Position numbers and translations under genes: made by a program | Notes under the pieces: generated by a model | Seen by the model: the letters and a program-made list of their open reading frames with translations, nothing else | The model's database searches: none | What the model was told of the DNA's origin: nothing | Assembly: GCA_019510185.1 (NCBI GenBank) | Contig: JAEKKV010000011.1 | Span: forward strand, 124,001 to 188,000 | Direction of reading: 5' to 3' | Length of the DNA stretch: 64,000 bases | From: Verrucomicrobiota bacterium | Lineage (GTDB): Bacteria > Verrucomicrobiota > Verrucomicrobiia > Opitutales > Opitutaceae | Shown: one piece after another, positions 1 through 9,800 of the stretch | How the letters are laid out: the number at the start of each line of letters is the position of its first letter | Position numbering within the stretch: the first letter of the stretch is position 1

Positions 1-134
1 TTCGGCAGTTCCTCGGGTGCCGGCTCGGGCAGAAACCACACCGGCTCGCCGACCGTGACATCCTGCGCCGAGACGCGGCCAAGCGGCAGCGCACACCACG
101 CCGCCAAAAAAAGGATGAAGGGATGCGGTTTCAT
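1..134 (-). CDS. N-terminus of a secreted protein, truncated by window edge
   Basis: Reverse-strand ATG at 134 gives MKPHPFILFLAAWCALPLGRVSAQDVTVGEPVWFLPEPAPEELP..., a typical signal peptide; no stop before the edge. Confidence 0.65.
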   Translation of the reverse strand, partial: MKPHPFILFLAAWCALPLGRVSAQDVTVGEPVWFLPEPAPEELP

Positions 135-250
135 TAAAATATCCCCGGCGCCACACGGATCCGCCGGAGCCACCGCCCAGCAGGAGGCACGCCATCCCCC
201 CAACCGCGGCGTTGACCCGGGCGGAGACGTTTCCCTAACTCGTCCCCCTT

Positions 251-1774
251 ATGTCCACGCAGCCCGAGTCCTCGAACCTCATGGAAGCCATTGTCTCGCT
301 CGCGAAACGCCGCGGCTTCGTTTTCCAGTCGTCGGAAATCTACGGTGGCCTCAACGGCTTTTTCGACTACGGCCCGCTCGGGGTGGAGCTTAAGAAGAAC
401 ATCCGCGACTGCTGGTGGAACGACATGGTCCGCCGCCGCGACGACATCGTCGGCATCGAGACCTCCATTATCATGCACCCCAAGGTCTGGGAGGCCTCCG
501 GCCACGTCGCCGGCTTCTCCGATCCGCTCGTGGACTGCAAAGTCTCCAAGAACCGCTACCGCGCCGATCAGCTCTTCTTCGCGCCCGTGATCGTCGACGG
601 CGTCACTCACGGCTACGTGTCCGCCCTCGAAAGCGAAAAGACCACCGAGGAACTCCAGGCCGCCGCCGAGCTCTTCAAACGCAAGAAGGCCATCCAGGGA
701 ACGCTCGCGGCCGTCCTGATCAAGGACATGACCGAGGCCAAGCCCGAGGAGATTTCCCAAATCCCCTCGCCCGCCACCGGCAATCCCGATCTCACGCCGC
801 CCCGCGCCTTCAACATGATGTTCCAGACGAACGTCGGCGCGATGACCGACGCCTCGTCCGTCGCCTACCTGCGCCCCGAGACGGCGCAGGGCATGTTCGT
901 GGACTTCAAAAACGTCGTGGACACCGGCCGCGTGAAGCTCCCCTTCGGCATCGCCCAAACCGGCAAATCCTTCCGCAACGAGATCACCCCGCGCAACTTC
1001 ATCTTCCGCTCCCGCGAGTTCGAGCAGATGGAGATGGAATTCTTCATCCACGAGGACGACGACTGGGCCAAGTGGCACCGCTACTGGATCAACTGGTGCA
1101 AGGACTGGCTCCTCAGCATCGGCCTGCCCGCGTCGCACCTGTCCGAATACGATCACCTCAAGGAGAAACTCGCGTTCTACTCGAAGGGCACGACGGACAT
1201 CATGTTCAAGTTCCCCTTCGGCGTGCAGGAGCTCTGGGGCATCGCCGCCCGCGGCAACTACGACCTCACGCAGCACGCCACCGCCTCCGGCAAGCCGCAG
1301 GAAATTTTTGACGAAGCCACCAAGAAGAAGTTCGTCCCCCACGTCATCGAGCCGGCCGTCGGCCTCGACCGCATTTTCCTCGCCGTCCTCGCTTCCTGCT
1401 ACGCCGAGGAGCAGGTCACCGATGAAAAGGGCAACACCGAGACGCGCACCGTCCTCCGCCTCTCGCCGCGCATCGCTCCGGTGAAGGTCGCCGTGCTTCC
1501 CTTGCTCAAAAACAAGGAGGCCCTCGTCGGCCGCGCCCAGGCGCTCTACAAGAAGCTCAAGCGCAAGTACGCCTGTTTCTATGACGAAGCCGGCGCGGTC
1601 GGCCGCCGCTACCGCCGCCAAGACGAGATCGGCACGCCCTGGTGCGTGACCATCGACTTCGACACCATCGAAAAGGAAGGCGACACCTTCACCCTGCGCG
1701 AACGCGACTCGATGCAGCAGAAACGCATCACCGAGACCGAACTCTTCGCCCTGCTGGAAGAGCAGGTGTACTGA
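251..1774 (+). CDS. glyQS: glycine--tRNA ligase (single-chain class II)
   Basis: [66 protein letters not shown]; full-length ORF. Confidence 0.97.
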   Translation: MSTQPESSNLMEAIVSLAKRRGFVFQSSEIYGGLNGFFDYGPLGVELKKNIRDCWWNDMVRRRDDIVGIETSIIMHPKVWEASGHVAGFSDPLVDCKVSKNRYRADQLFFAPVIVDGVTHGYVSALESEKTTEELQAAAELFKRKKAIQGTLAAVLIKDMTEAKPEEISQIPSPATGNPDLTPPRAFNMMFQTNVGAMTDASSVAYLRPETAQGMFVDFKNVVDTGRVKLPFGIAQTGKSFRNEITPRNFIFRSREFEQMEMEFFIHEDDDWAKWHRYWINWCKDWLLSIGLPASHLSEYDHLKEKLAFYSKGTTDIMFKFPFGVQELWGIAARGNYDLTQHATASGKPQEIFDEATKKKFVPHVIEPAVGLDRIFLAVLASCYAEEQVTDEKGNTETRTVLRLSPRIAPVKVAVLPLLKNKEALVGRAQALYKKLKRKYACFYDEAGAVGRRYRRQDEIGTPWCVTIDFDTIEKEGDTFTLRERDSMQQKRITETELFALLEEQVY

Positions 1775-1954
1775 ACCGATCCCGGGCGTCTGTTTTCTTG
1801 GCCAAGCCCTTCCCTCGCTTTGGGGCGAAGGGCAGGCAACCGTTGCCCATCGCCGGGTCGGCCCGCCGGCTGCCGCACGAGCCGGCGGCGGCGGAATTGT
1901 TAAGCGGGCGTAAACGGGCCTGCATTCCCCGGAAAAACCGGCTTGGCTGGCCCC

Positions 1955-2689
1955 ATGAACGCCGCCCCCGAGCCCCCCGCCGGCCGCATCCGCCTGCTGA
2001 TGATCGACGACGACCGGAAGCTTTGCCGGCTGGTCGGCGATTACCTGGGGCCGCTCGGGTTCGACGTCACGGCGGAACATGACGGCGCCGCCGGCGCGGA
2101 ACGCGCGGCCGATCCGGAGGCCAAATGGCAGGGCGTCATCCTCGACGTGATGCTCCCGAGTCTCGACGGTTTCGAAGTGCTTCGCCGGATACGGCGAACC
2201 AGCGAGGTGCCCGTGCTCATGCTCACCGCGCGCGGCGACGAGACCGACCGCATCGTCGGCCTCGAAGTCGGGGCCGACGACTACCTCCCCAAGACTTTTT
2301 CCACACGCGAACTCCTCGCCCGCCTCCGCGCCGTCCTGCGGCGCGCCTCGCGCACGCCCGCCGAGGCGGCTCCCGCCGCCGAGATCGTCGTCGGCCCCGT
2401 GCGCGTGCAGCCCGAGGCGCGACTCGCGTTGCTCAACGAGCAGCCGCTCACACTCACGCCGGTCGAATTCGATTTGCTGCTTGCCCTCGCCAAAGCCCGC
2501 GGCCGCGTGCGCACCCGCGAGGCACTTCTCGACGAGATCCGTGACCGCCACTACGAGGTGTTCGACCGCTCGATCGACGTCCACATCTCCGCGCTGCGCA
2601 AAAAACTCGGCGACGATGCGAGGCAGCCGCGGTTCATCCGCACGCTGCGCTCGGCCGGCTACATGCTCACCGATCCCGCCACGCCCTGA
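1955..2689 (+). CDS. OmpR/CpxR-family response regulator
   Basis: Receiver LLMIDDDRKLC...VILDVMLPSLDGFEVL...GADDYLPKTF plus winged-helix TPVEFDLLLALA...DVHISALRKKLG. Start chosen at MNAAPE. Confidence 0.93.
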   Translation: MNAAPEPPAGRIRLLMIDDDRKLCRLVGDYLGPLGFDVTAEHDGAAGAERAADPEAKWQGVILDVMLPSLDGFEVLRRIRRTSEVPVLMLTARGDETDRIVGLEVGADDYLPKTFSTRELLARLRAVLRRASRTPAEAAPAAEIVVGPVRVQPEARLALLNEQPLTLTPVEFDLLLALAKARGRVRTREALLDEIRDRHYEVFDRSIDVHISALRKKLGDDARQPRFIRTLRSAGYMLTDPATP

Positions 2690-2699
2690 GCTCCGCGCC

Positions 2700-4145
2700 A
2701 TGCGTTTTCCTCTCGCCCTCAAAGTCTCCGGCTGGCTCCTGCTCAACTTGGCGTTGCTCGCCGTCCTCGCCGCCGGCTTTCTCGGAATTCAAGGGGGCTT
2801 CAGCTGGGATTCCCTGATCGAGGGCCCGCCCGGCCGGCGGATGCAAACGTTGGCGGAAGTCGCCGCCAGCGAGCTGCGCACCCTGCCCCCTGACCAGCGG
2901 TCCGGAGCCCTCGCGCGCTTTGCCGAGGCCCAAGGCGTGGCCGTCGCCTGGCTCGACAACGGCCGCTGGCTCACCGCCGGCGGCGCGCCGGAGATTCCTT
3001 CGGCCCTCCGCGAGTGGGCTCGATCTCCCGGCCGGCCGCCCGAGTTCGACCGGCCGCCGCCGGAAGACGATCCCGGGCTCGGGCCGGAGTTCGGACCGTT
3101 CCCGCCGCACGAGCCCCGACCGCACCGTCTGCTGATCCGGACCGGCCAACCCGCCGCCTTCTGGCTGGCTGTGCGCACCGGACCGCCCGATCGCGCCTCG
3201 GTGCTCGTGCTGCGTGTTCCTTCTTTCGGCCGGCTTTTAACCCTGCTCGATCTCACGCCCTGGCTGCAAGTGGCCGCCAGCGTGGCGGTCGTTTCCCTGC
3301 TTTTCTGGCTGCCCTTCGTGCGCGGGCTGACGCGCGACCTCGGCAGGCTCACCCAGGCCACCGAAGCGATCGCCGACGGACGCTTTGACACGCGCGTGGC
3401 GGAAACGCGGCGCGACGAACTCGGCGCGCTGGGCGGCTCCGTCAATCGCATGGCCGGGCGCCTCGACCGGCTGGTCACCGGCCAGAAGCGTTTTCTCGGG
3501 GATATCGCGCACGAACTCGGCTCCCCGCTCGGTCGCATGCAGGTGAGCGTCGGCATTCTTGAGCAACGGGTCGAACCCGCCTTGCAACCCGCCGTGGGCG
3601 ACGTGCGCGAGGAAGTCGAACAAATGGCGGCGCTCGTGAACGAACTGCTCGCCTTCACCAAGGCGGGCCTGCGTCCTCGCGAGGCGTTCCTCGCGCCGGT
3701 TCCGCTGGGGCCGCTGGTGGCGCATCTGCTGACTCGCGAGGCGGCGGATGACGCCGTGCGCGTTGAAATTCCCGCCGATCTCGCCGTGCGGGCCGATGCC
3801 GACCTGCTGGCCCGCGCCCTCGGGAATCTCGTGCGCAACGCCCTGCGCCATGCCGGGCGCGCCGCCGGCATCACGTTGCGGACCGAAATCGCGGGCGAAA
3901 CCGTGCGCATTATCGTCGAAGACCAAGGCCCTGGCGTGCCTCCGGAAGCGCTGGGCCGGCTGGGCGAGCCGCTGTTCCGACCCGAGACGGCGCGCACACG
4001 GGAAACCGGCGGTGCCGGCCTCGGCCTCGCCATCGTCAAGAGCTGCGTCGAGGCCTGCGGCGGCAGCGTGCAGTTTGAAAACCGCACGCCGCGCGGTTTT
4101 CGGGCGATTCTCCGGCTGACCGCGGCGCCATTTACACCCGCTTAA
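2700..4145 (+). CDS. CpxA-like sensor histidine kinase
   Basis: HAMP-like segment, H-box IAHELGSPLGRMQ, N-box GNLVRNALRHA, G-boxes DQGPGVP and GGAGLGLAIVKS; start MRFPLALKVSGW just after the regulator stop. Confidence 0.92.
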   Translation: MRFPLALKVSGWLLLNLALLAVLAAGFLGIQGGFSWDSLIEGPPGRRMQTLAEVAASELRTLPPDQRSGALARFAEAQGVAVAWLDNGRWLTAGGAPEIPSALREWARSPGRPPEFDRPPPEDDPGLGPEFGPFPPHEPRPHRLLIRTGQPAAFWLAVRTGPPDRASVLVLRVPSFGRLLTLLDLTPWLQVAASVAVVSLLFWLPFVRGLTRDLGRLTQATEAIADGRFDTRVAETRRDELGALGGSVNRMAGRLDRLVTGQKRFLGDIAHELGSPLGRMQVSVGILEQRVEPALQPAVGDVREEVEQMAALVNELLAFTKAGLRPREAFLAPVPLGPLVAHLLTREAADDAVRVEIPADLAVRADADLLARALGNLVRNALRHAGRAAGITLRTEIAGETVRIIVEDQGPGVPPEALGRLGEPLFRPETARTRETGGAGLGLAIVKSCVEACGGSVQFENRTPRGFRAILRLTAAPFTPA

Positions 4146-4216
4146 CTTTTCTCCGGCCGAATTTCATCAGGGCATTACACCCCGATGGTTTCATAGACCC
4201 GAACCCTCCCCCAACC

Positions 4217-4564
4217 ATGAAAACATTCCCTTGGATTCTATTCGCGAGCGCCCTGGCGCTCGCCTTGGGCGCCGCGAATTTCGCCCGCGCCGCCGACTCG
4301 ACCTCGAGTTCCACCACGCAAAACCACAAATCCGGCCGCGGTGGGCACGGGCTCGGGCCGCTCGGGCTTTTTGACACCAACCACGACGGGGTGCTCTCGT
4401 CCGACGAGATCGACAACGCCGCCGCGGTCCTCCGGCAGCTGGATAAAAACGGCGACGGCAAGATCACCGCGGACGAAGCTCCTCACGGGCCGCCCCCGCC
4501 TCCCCGCTCCAAGAACAGCGGCGGCGATGACGACATGCCGCCGCCTCCGCCCCCCGCGGAGTAA
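4217..4564 (+). CDS. secreted EF-hand domain protein
   Basis: Signal peptide MKTFPWILFASALALALGAANFARA; EF loops DTNHDGVLSSDE and DKNGDGKITADE; Pro-rich tail. Confidence 0.85.
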   Translation: MKTFPWILFASALALALGAANFARAADSTSSSTTQNHKSGRGGHGLGPLGLFDTNHDGVLSSDEIDNAAAVLRQLDKNGDGKITADEAPHGPPPPPRSKNSGGDDDMPPPPPPAE

Positions 4565-4574
4565 GTCTCTCGCA

Positions 4575-4607
4575 CGCCCCGCCCTTCCCGGCGGGGCGTT
4601 TTGTTTT
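4575..4607 (+). terminator. Rho-independent terminator after EF-hand gene
   Basis: CGCCCCGCC-cttccc-GGCGGGGCG followed by TTTTGTTTT. Confidence 0.85.
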
Positions 4608-4620
4608 GGTCACGGAGGAC

Positions 4621-5862
4621 TCAGGCACGCCGCAGGGTAATCACACACTCGAGATGGCGCGTCTGCGGGAAAAGATCGAAGGGCTGCACGGCGGTCAGCG
4701 TGTAGCCGGCGGCGAGAAAGGCCTTGAGATCGCGCATCTGCGTCGCGGGATCGCAGCTCACGTAAACGACCGAACGCGGACCGTAGGCGAAGAGCTGTTT
4801 CAGGAAAACCTCGTCGCAGCCTTTGCGCGGCGGATCGATGATCACCGCCGTGTCCGCGGCCGGAAACGTCAGCCCGGCGAAGATCGCCGAGGCGTCGCCC
4901 GCCTGGAACGTCGCGGTGGTAATGCCGTTGGCGACGGCGTTCTGTTTCGCGAAAACGATGCTGCTCTCGCTGATCTCGACACCCGCCACTTTCTCGAAGG
5001 CCCGGGCCGCGGTGAGCGCAAAAAGGCCGCTGCCGCAGTAGGCGTCGACCAGGAACTTCGCCCCGCTCGCCGCCGCCTGCTCGCGCACATAGCCGGTGAA
5101 GGCCGGAAGGATGAAGGGGTTGTTCTGGAAAAAATCCCGCGCCAGAAAATGGAGTTTCAGGTCGCCCACCGTCTCGGTGATGATCTCGTCGTAGTCGGTC
5201 GTCACCCGTCCCGAGGCGTCGCGCAACAACAGCGTGCCGCCGCGCTGATATGCGCCGGCCGCCGCCTTGGCCCGGACGTTGGCGCGGGATTCGGCGAGAC
5301 GCGCGTTGATCGGGGCGGTCGCGATCTCGCAGCGCGGCACGTCGATGATGTCGAAGCGCGTGCCCTGCCGCAGAAAGCCGATGGGGAGCTCCGCCACCCC
5401 GGGACGCGGCGCGTTGAAGTGCGGGGTGATTTTCGAGCGATAGCCGTACTCCACCGGCGAGCCGATGACGGGCGACACGGGGAAGACCACGTCGGCCATG
5501 TATTTCAGGAGTTCCTCGACCTGACGGCGCTTCCAGGCGAGCTGCTCGTCATAGGCGAGGTTCTGGTACTGGCAGCCGCCGCAACGGCCGAAGAGCGGAC
5601 ACGGCGGCGCGATGCGCTTGGGCGAGGGCGTGAGCACGGTCACGAGATCGGCCTCGGAAAAGTTCTTGTGGTTGCGAAACACCCGGGCGCGCACGCGTTC
5701 GCCGGGCAGCGAAAACGGCACCATCACCACCCATTTCGACGCCGCGTCATCGGGATGGGGCACGCGGCCGAGGCCCACGCCCAGGTTGGTGAGCGTGGCG
5801 ATCTCCAGCTCGATCTCCTGATGATAGGCGAAGGGACGGTCGTTGAATTTCTTTTTGGCCAC
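4621..5862 (-). CDS. 23S rRNA (uracil-5-)-methyltransferase, RumA/TrmA family
   Basis: CPLFGRCGGCQYQ cluster, FFQNNPF, DAYCGSGLFAL, IIDPPRKGCD, VVYVSCDPATQMRDL. Confidence 0.93.
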   Translation of the reverse strand: MAKKKFNDRPFAYHQEIELEIATLTNLGVGLGRVPHPDDAASKWVVMVPFSLPGERVRARVFRNHKNFSEADLVTVLTPSPKRIAPPCPLFGRCGGCQYQNLAYDEQLAWKRRQVEELLKYMADVVFPVSPVIGSPVEYGYRSKITPHFNAPRPGVAELPIGFLRQGTRFDIIDVPRCEIATAPINARLAESRANVRAKAAAGAYQRGGTLLLRDASGRVTTDYDEIITETVGDLKLHFLARDFFQNNPFILPAFTGYVREQAAASGAKFLVDAYCGSGLFALTAARAFEKVAGVEISESSIVFAKQNAVANGITTATFQAGDASAIFAGLTFPAADTAVIIDPPRKGCDEVFLKQLFAYGPRSVVYVSCDPATQMRDLKAFLAAGYTLTAVQPFDLFPQTRHLECVITLRRA

Positions 5863-5960
5863 GGGAAACAGAAGAACACAGCGTCCCGGCCCGGAGAGAA
5901 AGCAGAAACTCCGGCTGGATTCCCCGTGCCGGACGTGTCTCCGTGGAGGCCATCCGCTCC

Positions 5961-6767
5961 ATGGCCGAAAAAATCACCAGCCTGCAAAACCCGCGCATCA
6001 AGCAACTCGTGAAGTTGCGCGACCGCCGTCCGCGCGACGAGGCCGGCGTGTTCCTCGTCGAGGGCTACCGGCAGATCCGGCGCGCGCTGGAAAAAAACAT
6101 CCGCCTCACCGAGCTCTACATCTCGCCCGAGTGGTACCTGGGCGAGAACGAGCCCGCGCTCGTGGCCCAAGCGCAGGCGGCCGGCGCGCAGGTGTTCGAG
6201 CTGACCAAGGAAGCCTTTGCCAAGGTCGCCTACCGCGAGCGGCCCGACGGCCTGCTCGCCGTCGCCCCGCAATGGAAGCGCTCGCTCACGGACATCGTCA
6301 CGCCGGCCGGCAAGCCGCCGTTCCTGCTCGTCGTCGAGGCCATCGAAAAACCGGGCAACCTCGGCACCATCCTCCGCAGCGCCGACGCGGCGGGCGTGGA
6401 CGCGCTGATCGTGTGCGATCCGGTGACCGATCTTTTCAACCCCAACGTCGTGCGCGCGTCCACCGGCGTGCTGTTCTCCGTGCCGGTCGTGATCGCCTCC
6501 AGCGAGGAGGTTCGCGAATGGCTGCGGGCGAAGGCCATCCGCTCGGTGGCCACCACGCCGTCGGCCACCGATCTTTACACCGCGACCGACCTCCGCGGCC
6601 CGCTCGCGATCGTCATGGGCAGCGAGCAATACGGCCTCAGCGACTACTGGCTGAAGGAGGCGGACAACCGCGTGGTCATCCCCATGGCCGGCCAGGCGGA
6701 TTCGCTCAACGTGGCCATGGCCACGATCATCACGCTGTTCGAAGCGGTGCGCCAGCGGGGCCAGTGA
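5961..6767 (+). CDS. TrmH/SpoU-family RNA 2'-O-methyltransferase
   Basis: EAIEKPGNLGTILRSADAAGVDALIV, IVMGSEQYGLSDYWL, VVIPMAGQADSLNVAMATII. Confidence 0.93.
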   Translation: MAEKITSLQNPRIKQLVKLRDRRPRDEAGVFLVEGYRQIRRALEKNIRLTELYISPEWYLGENEPALVAQAQAAGAQVFELTKEAFAKVAYRERPDGLLAVAPQWKRSLTDIVTPAGKPPFLLVVEAIEKPGNLGTILRSADAAGVDALIVCDPVTDLFNPNVVRASTGVLFSVPVVIASSEEVREWLRAKAIRSVATTPSATDLYTATDLRGPLAIVMGSEQYGLSDYWLKEADNRVVIPMAGQADSLNVAMATIITLFEAVRQRGQ

Positions 6768-6802
6768 TTCGCCCGGCGCTGCGCCGGCCTGCAACGGACA
6801 CG

Positions 6803-6834
6803 AAAAAGGGAGGGCGCGAAATTCGCGCCCTCCC
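6803..6834 (-). terminator. Terminator between convergent trmH-like gene and autotransporter
   Basis: 13-bp perfect inverted repeat GGGAGGGCGCGAA-a-TTCGCGCCCTCCC (6808-6834); AAAAA at 6803-6807 gives a U-run on the minus transcript. Confidence 0.8.
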
Positions 6835-6860
6835 TTGAAGTCCTTTCCGCAACCGCCCGA

Positions 6861-9800
6861 TCAGAAGCCTAGCGCAGTGCTGACGTAGAACGAATTTGCG
6901 GTCTTGGAGTCCGCCGCGATGACGCCTTGGTAGGAAATGCCGACCGTCCAGTTGGCGGTCAGGCTGTAGTTCACGCCGAGGCCGAGGCTGAACTCGGTGT
7001 CGCCCATACCGGGCGCCTTCACCGTGAAGGCTTGGGTTTCAGAAGCCACATTGGCCGAGACCTCGCGGGCGGCATCCGCGAAGTTGTGACTGACGCCGAG
7101 GCGGCCGTTGAAGCTCAGCTTGGAGGTAGCGAGGTAGCGGGCGTTGACCGCGGCTTCCGTGGTGAAGCTCGTGTCGCTCTGACTGTGGACGTTCAGGGCC
7201 TGCATCGTGTTGGTGTTGGTCTCGGTGAAACCGTCAGCTTTGGCGGAGACGTAAGTCAGACGAAGCTCGGGTTCGATAACCACGGTGCGGCGCTCGAGGA
7301 TGCGGTAGCGGAGGGCAAGGGCCGCGAGGTTCGCGGAGGAATCGGCGCCATGGAAACCCGACGTGCTCGTGGCGGTCTGGCGCGTGCCATCGGTGCTGTA
7401 GGTGGCCGTGCTCAGGCTGGCGGTGAGGGTGAGGCTGCGGTCAGCCTTGGCGACGTATTCGCCGAAGATTCCGTAGACGCTGCCCTTCACGTTCGAGTTC
7501 AGGTAGGTGGAGTCCACCGAACCGGAATCGAAGCCGGCGAAGAGGCCGACCGTGAGGCGGGCGTTGATCGCGGCGCGGCCACCGGCGACGACCCCGTTGC
7601 TCTTGAGGTTATAGTCGGCCTGGTTGTCGGAACTGCGGGAGCCCGTGTCCAGGTTGGCATAACCGGCGAAGAGCGAATACCGGCCCGCCTGCACGATGGG
7701 CGCGAGGTTGACGGCCTTGTCAGCGTAGCTGCGAGTCACGCGGTCGGCGTAGTCGACGACGCCGGCGTAGGCCTCGGGCGAGGCCTTGTCGGCGATGGTC
7801 GCAGCCTGCGAGGTCGTAGAGGCGCCGAGCAACAGCGGCAGCAGGTCGCCGCCGACATACTGGTGGTCTCCCACCTGCAGGCCGTTGATCATCGACAGGA
7901 GATTGGCGCTCGCGCCCGGGAAGGCGTTGGCAAGGTTCAGGCCGGTTCCACCCGTCACCAGACCGGTGCCCACAAGCTGGCCGGTGCTCGCGACGAAGAT
8001 CAGGTCGCTGGTGAAGTTGTTCGTGAACGTGGCGAAGTGACCGCTGATGGAGCCGGGGGCGCCGTTGATGATCGTGAACGTGTCGCCCTTGGCGGGCTCG
8101 AACGTGGCGATCGCGGCGGCGTTGGCGATGTAGGTGGCGGTCGCCTGCTCGACGAGCGTGTAGGAAGGCGTGCCGATCGTCAGGGTGCTGGTCAGCGGAT
8201 TGAGGACGGTGTTGCCGCCCACGGACACCTGGTCGTAGCCGAGGATGTTGTCGGGGCTGGGGCCGGAGGCGTCGGCGATCTCAATGTTGAGCGCGCCGTT
8301 TTCCGTGTAGTTGCCCAAGATCGTCAGGACGCCGGGCGAGTTGCCCGGAGACGTGCTGCCGTTGCCGGTGTAGTTGCCGGTGACGGTGCCGCTACCCATG
8401 AAGATGCCGCCGCTGTTCACGACGACGTCGCTGTTGACCGTGCCATTGTCGACCAACGTGGAGCCACTGTTAACCACCGTGGAATCGGTGTTCAGGGAAC
8501 CGGTCGTGTCGACGACGACGGTGCCGCCGTCCACCGTGGTGTTGGTGTTCGTGTTGTCGCCCGAGAGGACCAGCGTGCCGTCGCCGCTCTTGGTGAAGTC
8601 GCCGGTGTTGGTGGTGGTGCCGGTGTAGGTGCCGCCATCGGTCACGTTCAGGTTGTTGCCGTTCAGGATAAGCGTGCCGTCGCCGTTGAGCGTGTTGACC
8701 GTCTGATCGCCGCCCAAGAGCTGCAACGTGGCGGCCGTGGCGAGATTCAGCGTGGCCGCGTGCGACAGGAGGTCGGCACCGTCAACCGTGAGCAGACCGG
8801 TCTGCACGTTGATGGTGGTGGCCGCGACACTGGCGGTGAAGGTGACGTTGCCGTTGGAGTTGACCGTCGAACCACCGCCCGCGTTGCCGAGCTTGCCGTT
8901 GATCTGGGTGCCGTCGTTCAGATCGTAGGTCGGAGCCGTGAAGGTCTTGGTGCCCGAGATCGTGCCGCCGTTGCTGGTGAGGGAGGCGACCGTATTATCG
9001 CTGTTGACCTCCAGCTCGGCGCCGGAAGAAACCGTGACCGCGGTCGAGGTGGAGAGATTGGCGGAGGGCCCGGCGAGGACGAGCTTGCCCGCGCCGACGG
9101 TGGTGGCGCCGGTGTAGGTGTTGGCGTTGTTCAGGGTGACCGTGCCGGAGGTCGTCTTGTTCAAGGCGATGCCGCTGCCGGCGAGGATCACGTCAACCGT
9201 GCCGTCCTTGAGTTCAAAGCTGCCGGTGCTCGTCAGCGTGCCCGTGCCGCTGATCAGGCCACCGTTGTCGAGCGTGACGGTGCCGACCGTGTCGCTATGA
9301 GTGCTCATCGCGAGTTCGGCGGTCTCGCCGTCGATCGTCACATTGCCACTGGCGATCGCGTTGTCCGTGCCATACGTCAACGTGCCGGCGGTGACCTTGG
9401 TGAGGCCGGTGTAGGTGTTCTGCTCGTTGAGCGTCACCGTGCCGGAGGTCGTCTTGTTCAGCGCGATGCCGCTGCCGCCGAGGACGGCGTTCACCGTGCC
9501 GGACTTCATCTCAAAGGTGCCCGTCGAGGTCAGCACGCTGCCACTGCCGCCATCGATCGTGCCGCCATTGTCGAGCGTGACGGTGCCGACCGTGTCGCTG
9601 TAGCCGTCCATGTCCAGGATCGCGGTCTCGCCGTCGATCGTCACGTCGCCGCTGGCGATCGCATTGTTCGTCCCGTAAAGCAGGGTGCCGGCGCTCACCG
9701 TCGTCAGCCCCGTGTAGGTGTTGGCGTTGTTCAGCGTCACCGTGCCGGAGGTCGTCTTGTTCAGCGCAATGCCGCTGCCGCCGAGGACGGCATTCACCGT

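Noticed and set aside
134-2746. 870-aa minus-strand ORF antisense to glyQS and the response regulator
   Set aside because: Opposite strand encodes two clear conserved proteins; product is low-complexity Gly/Ala/Asp/Val-rich.
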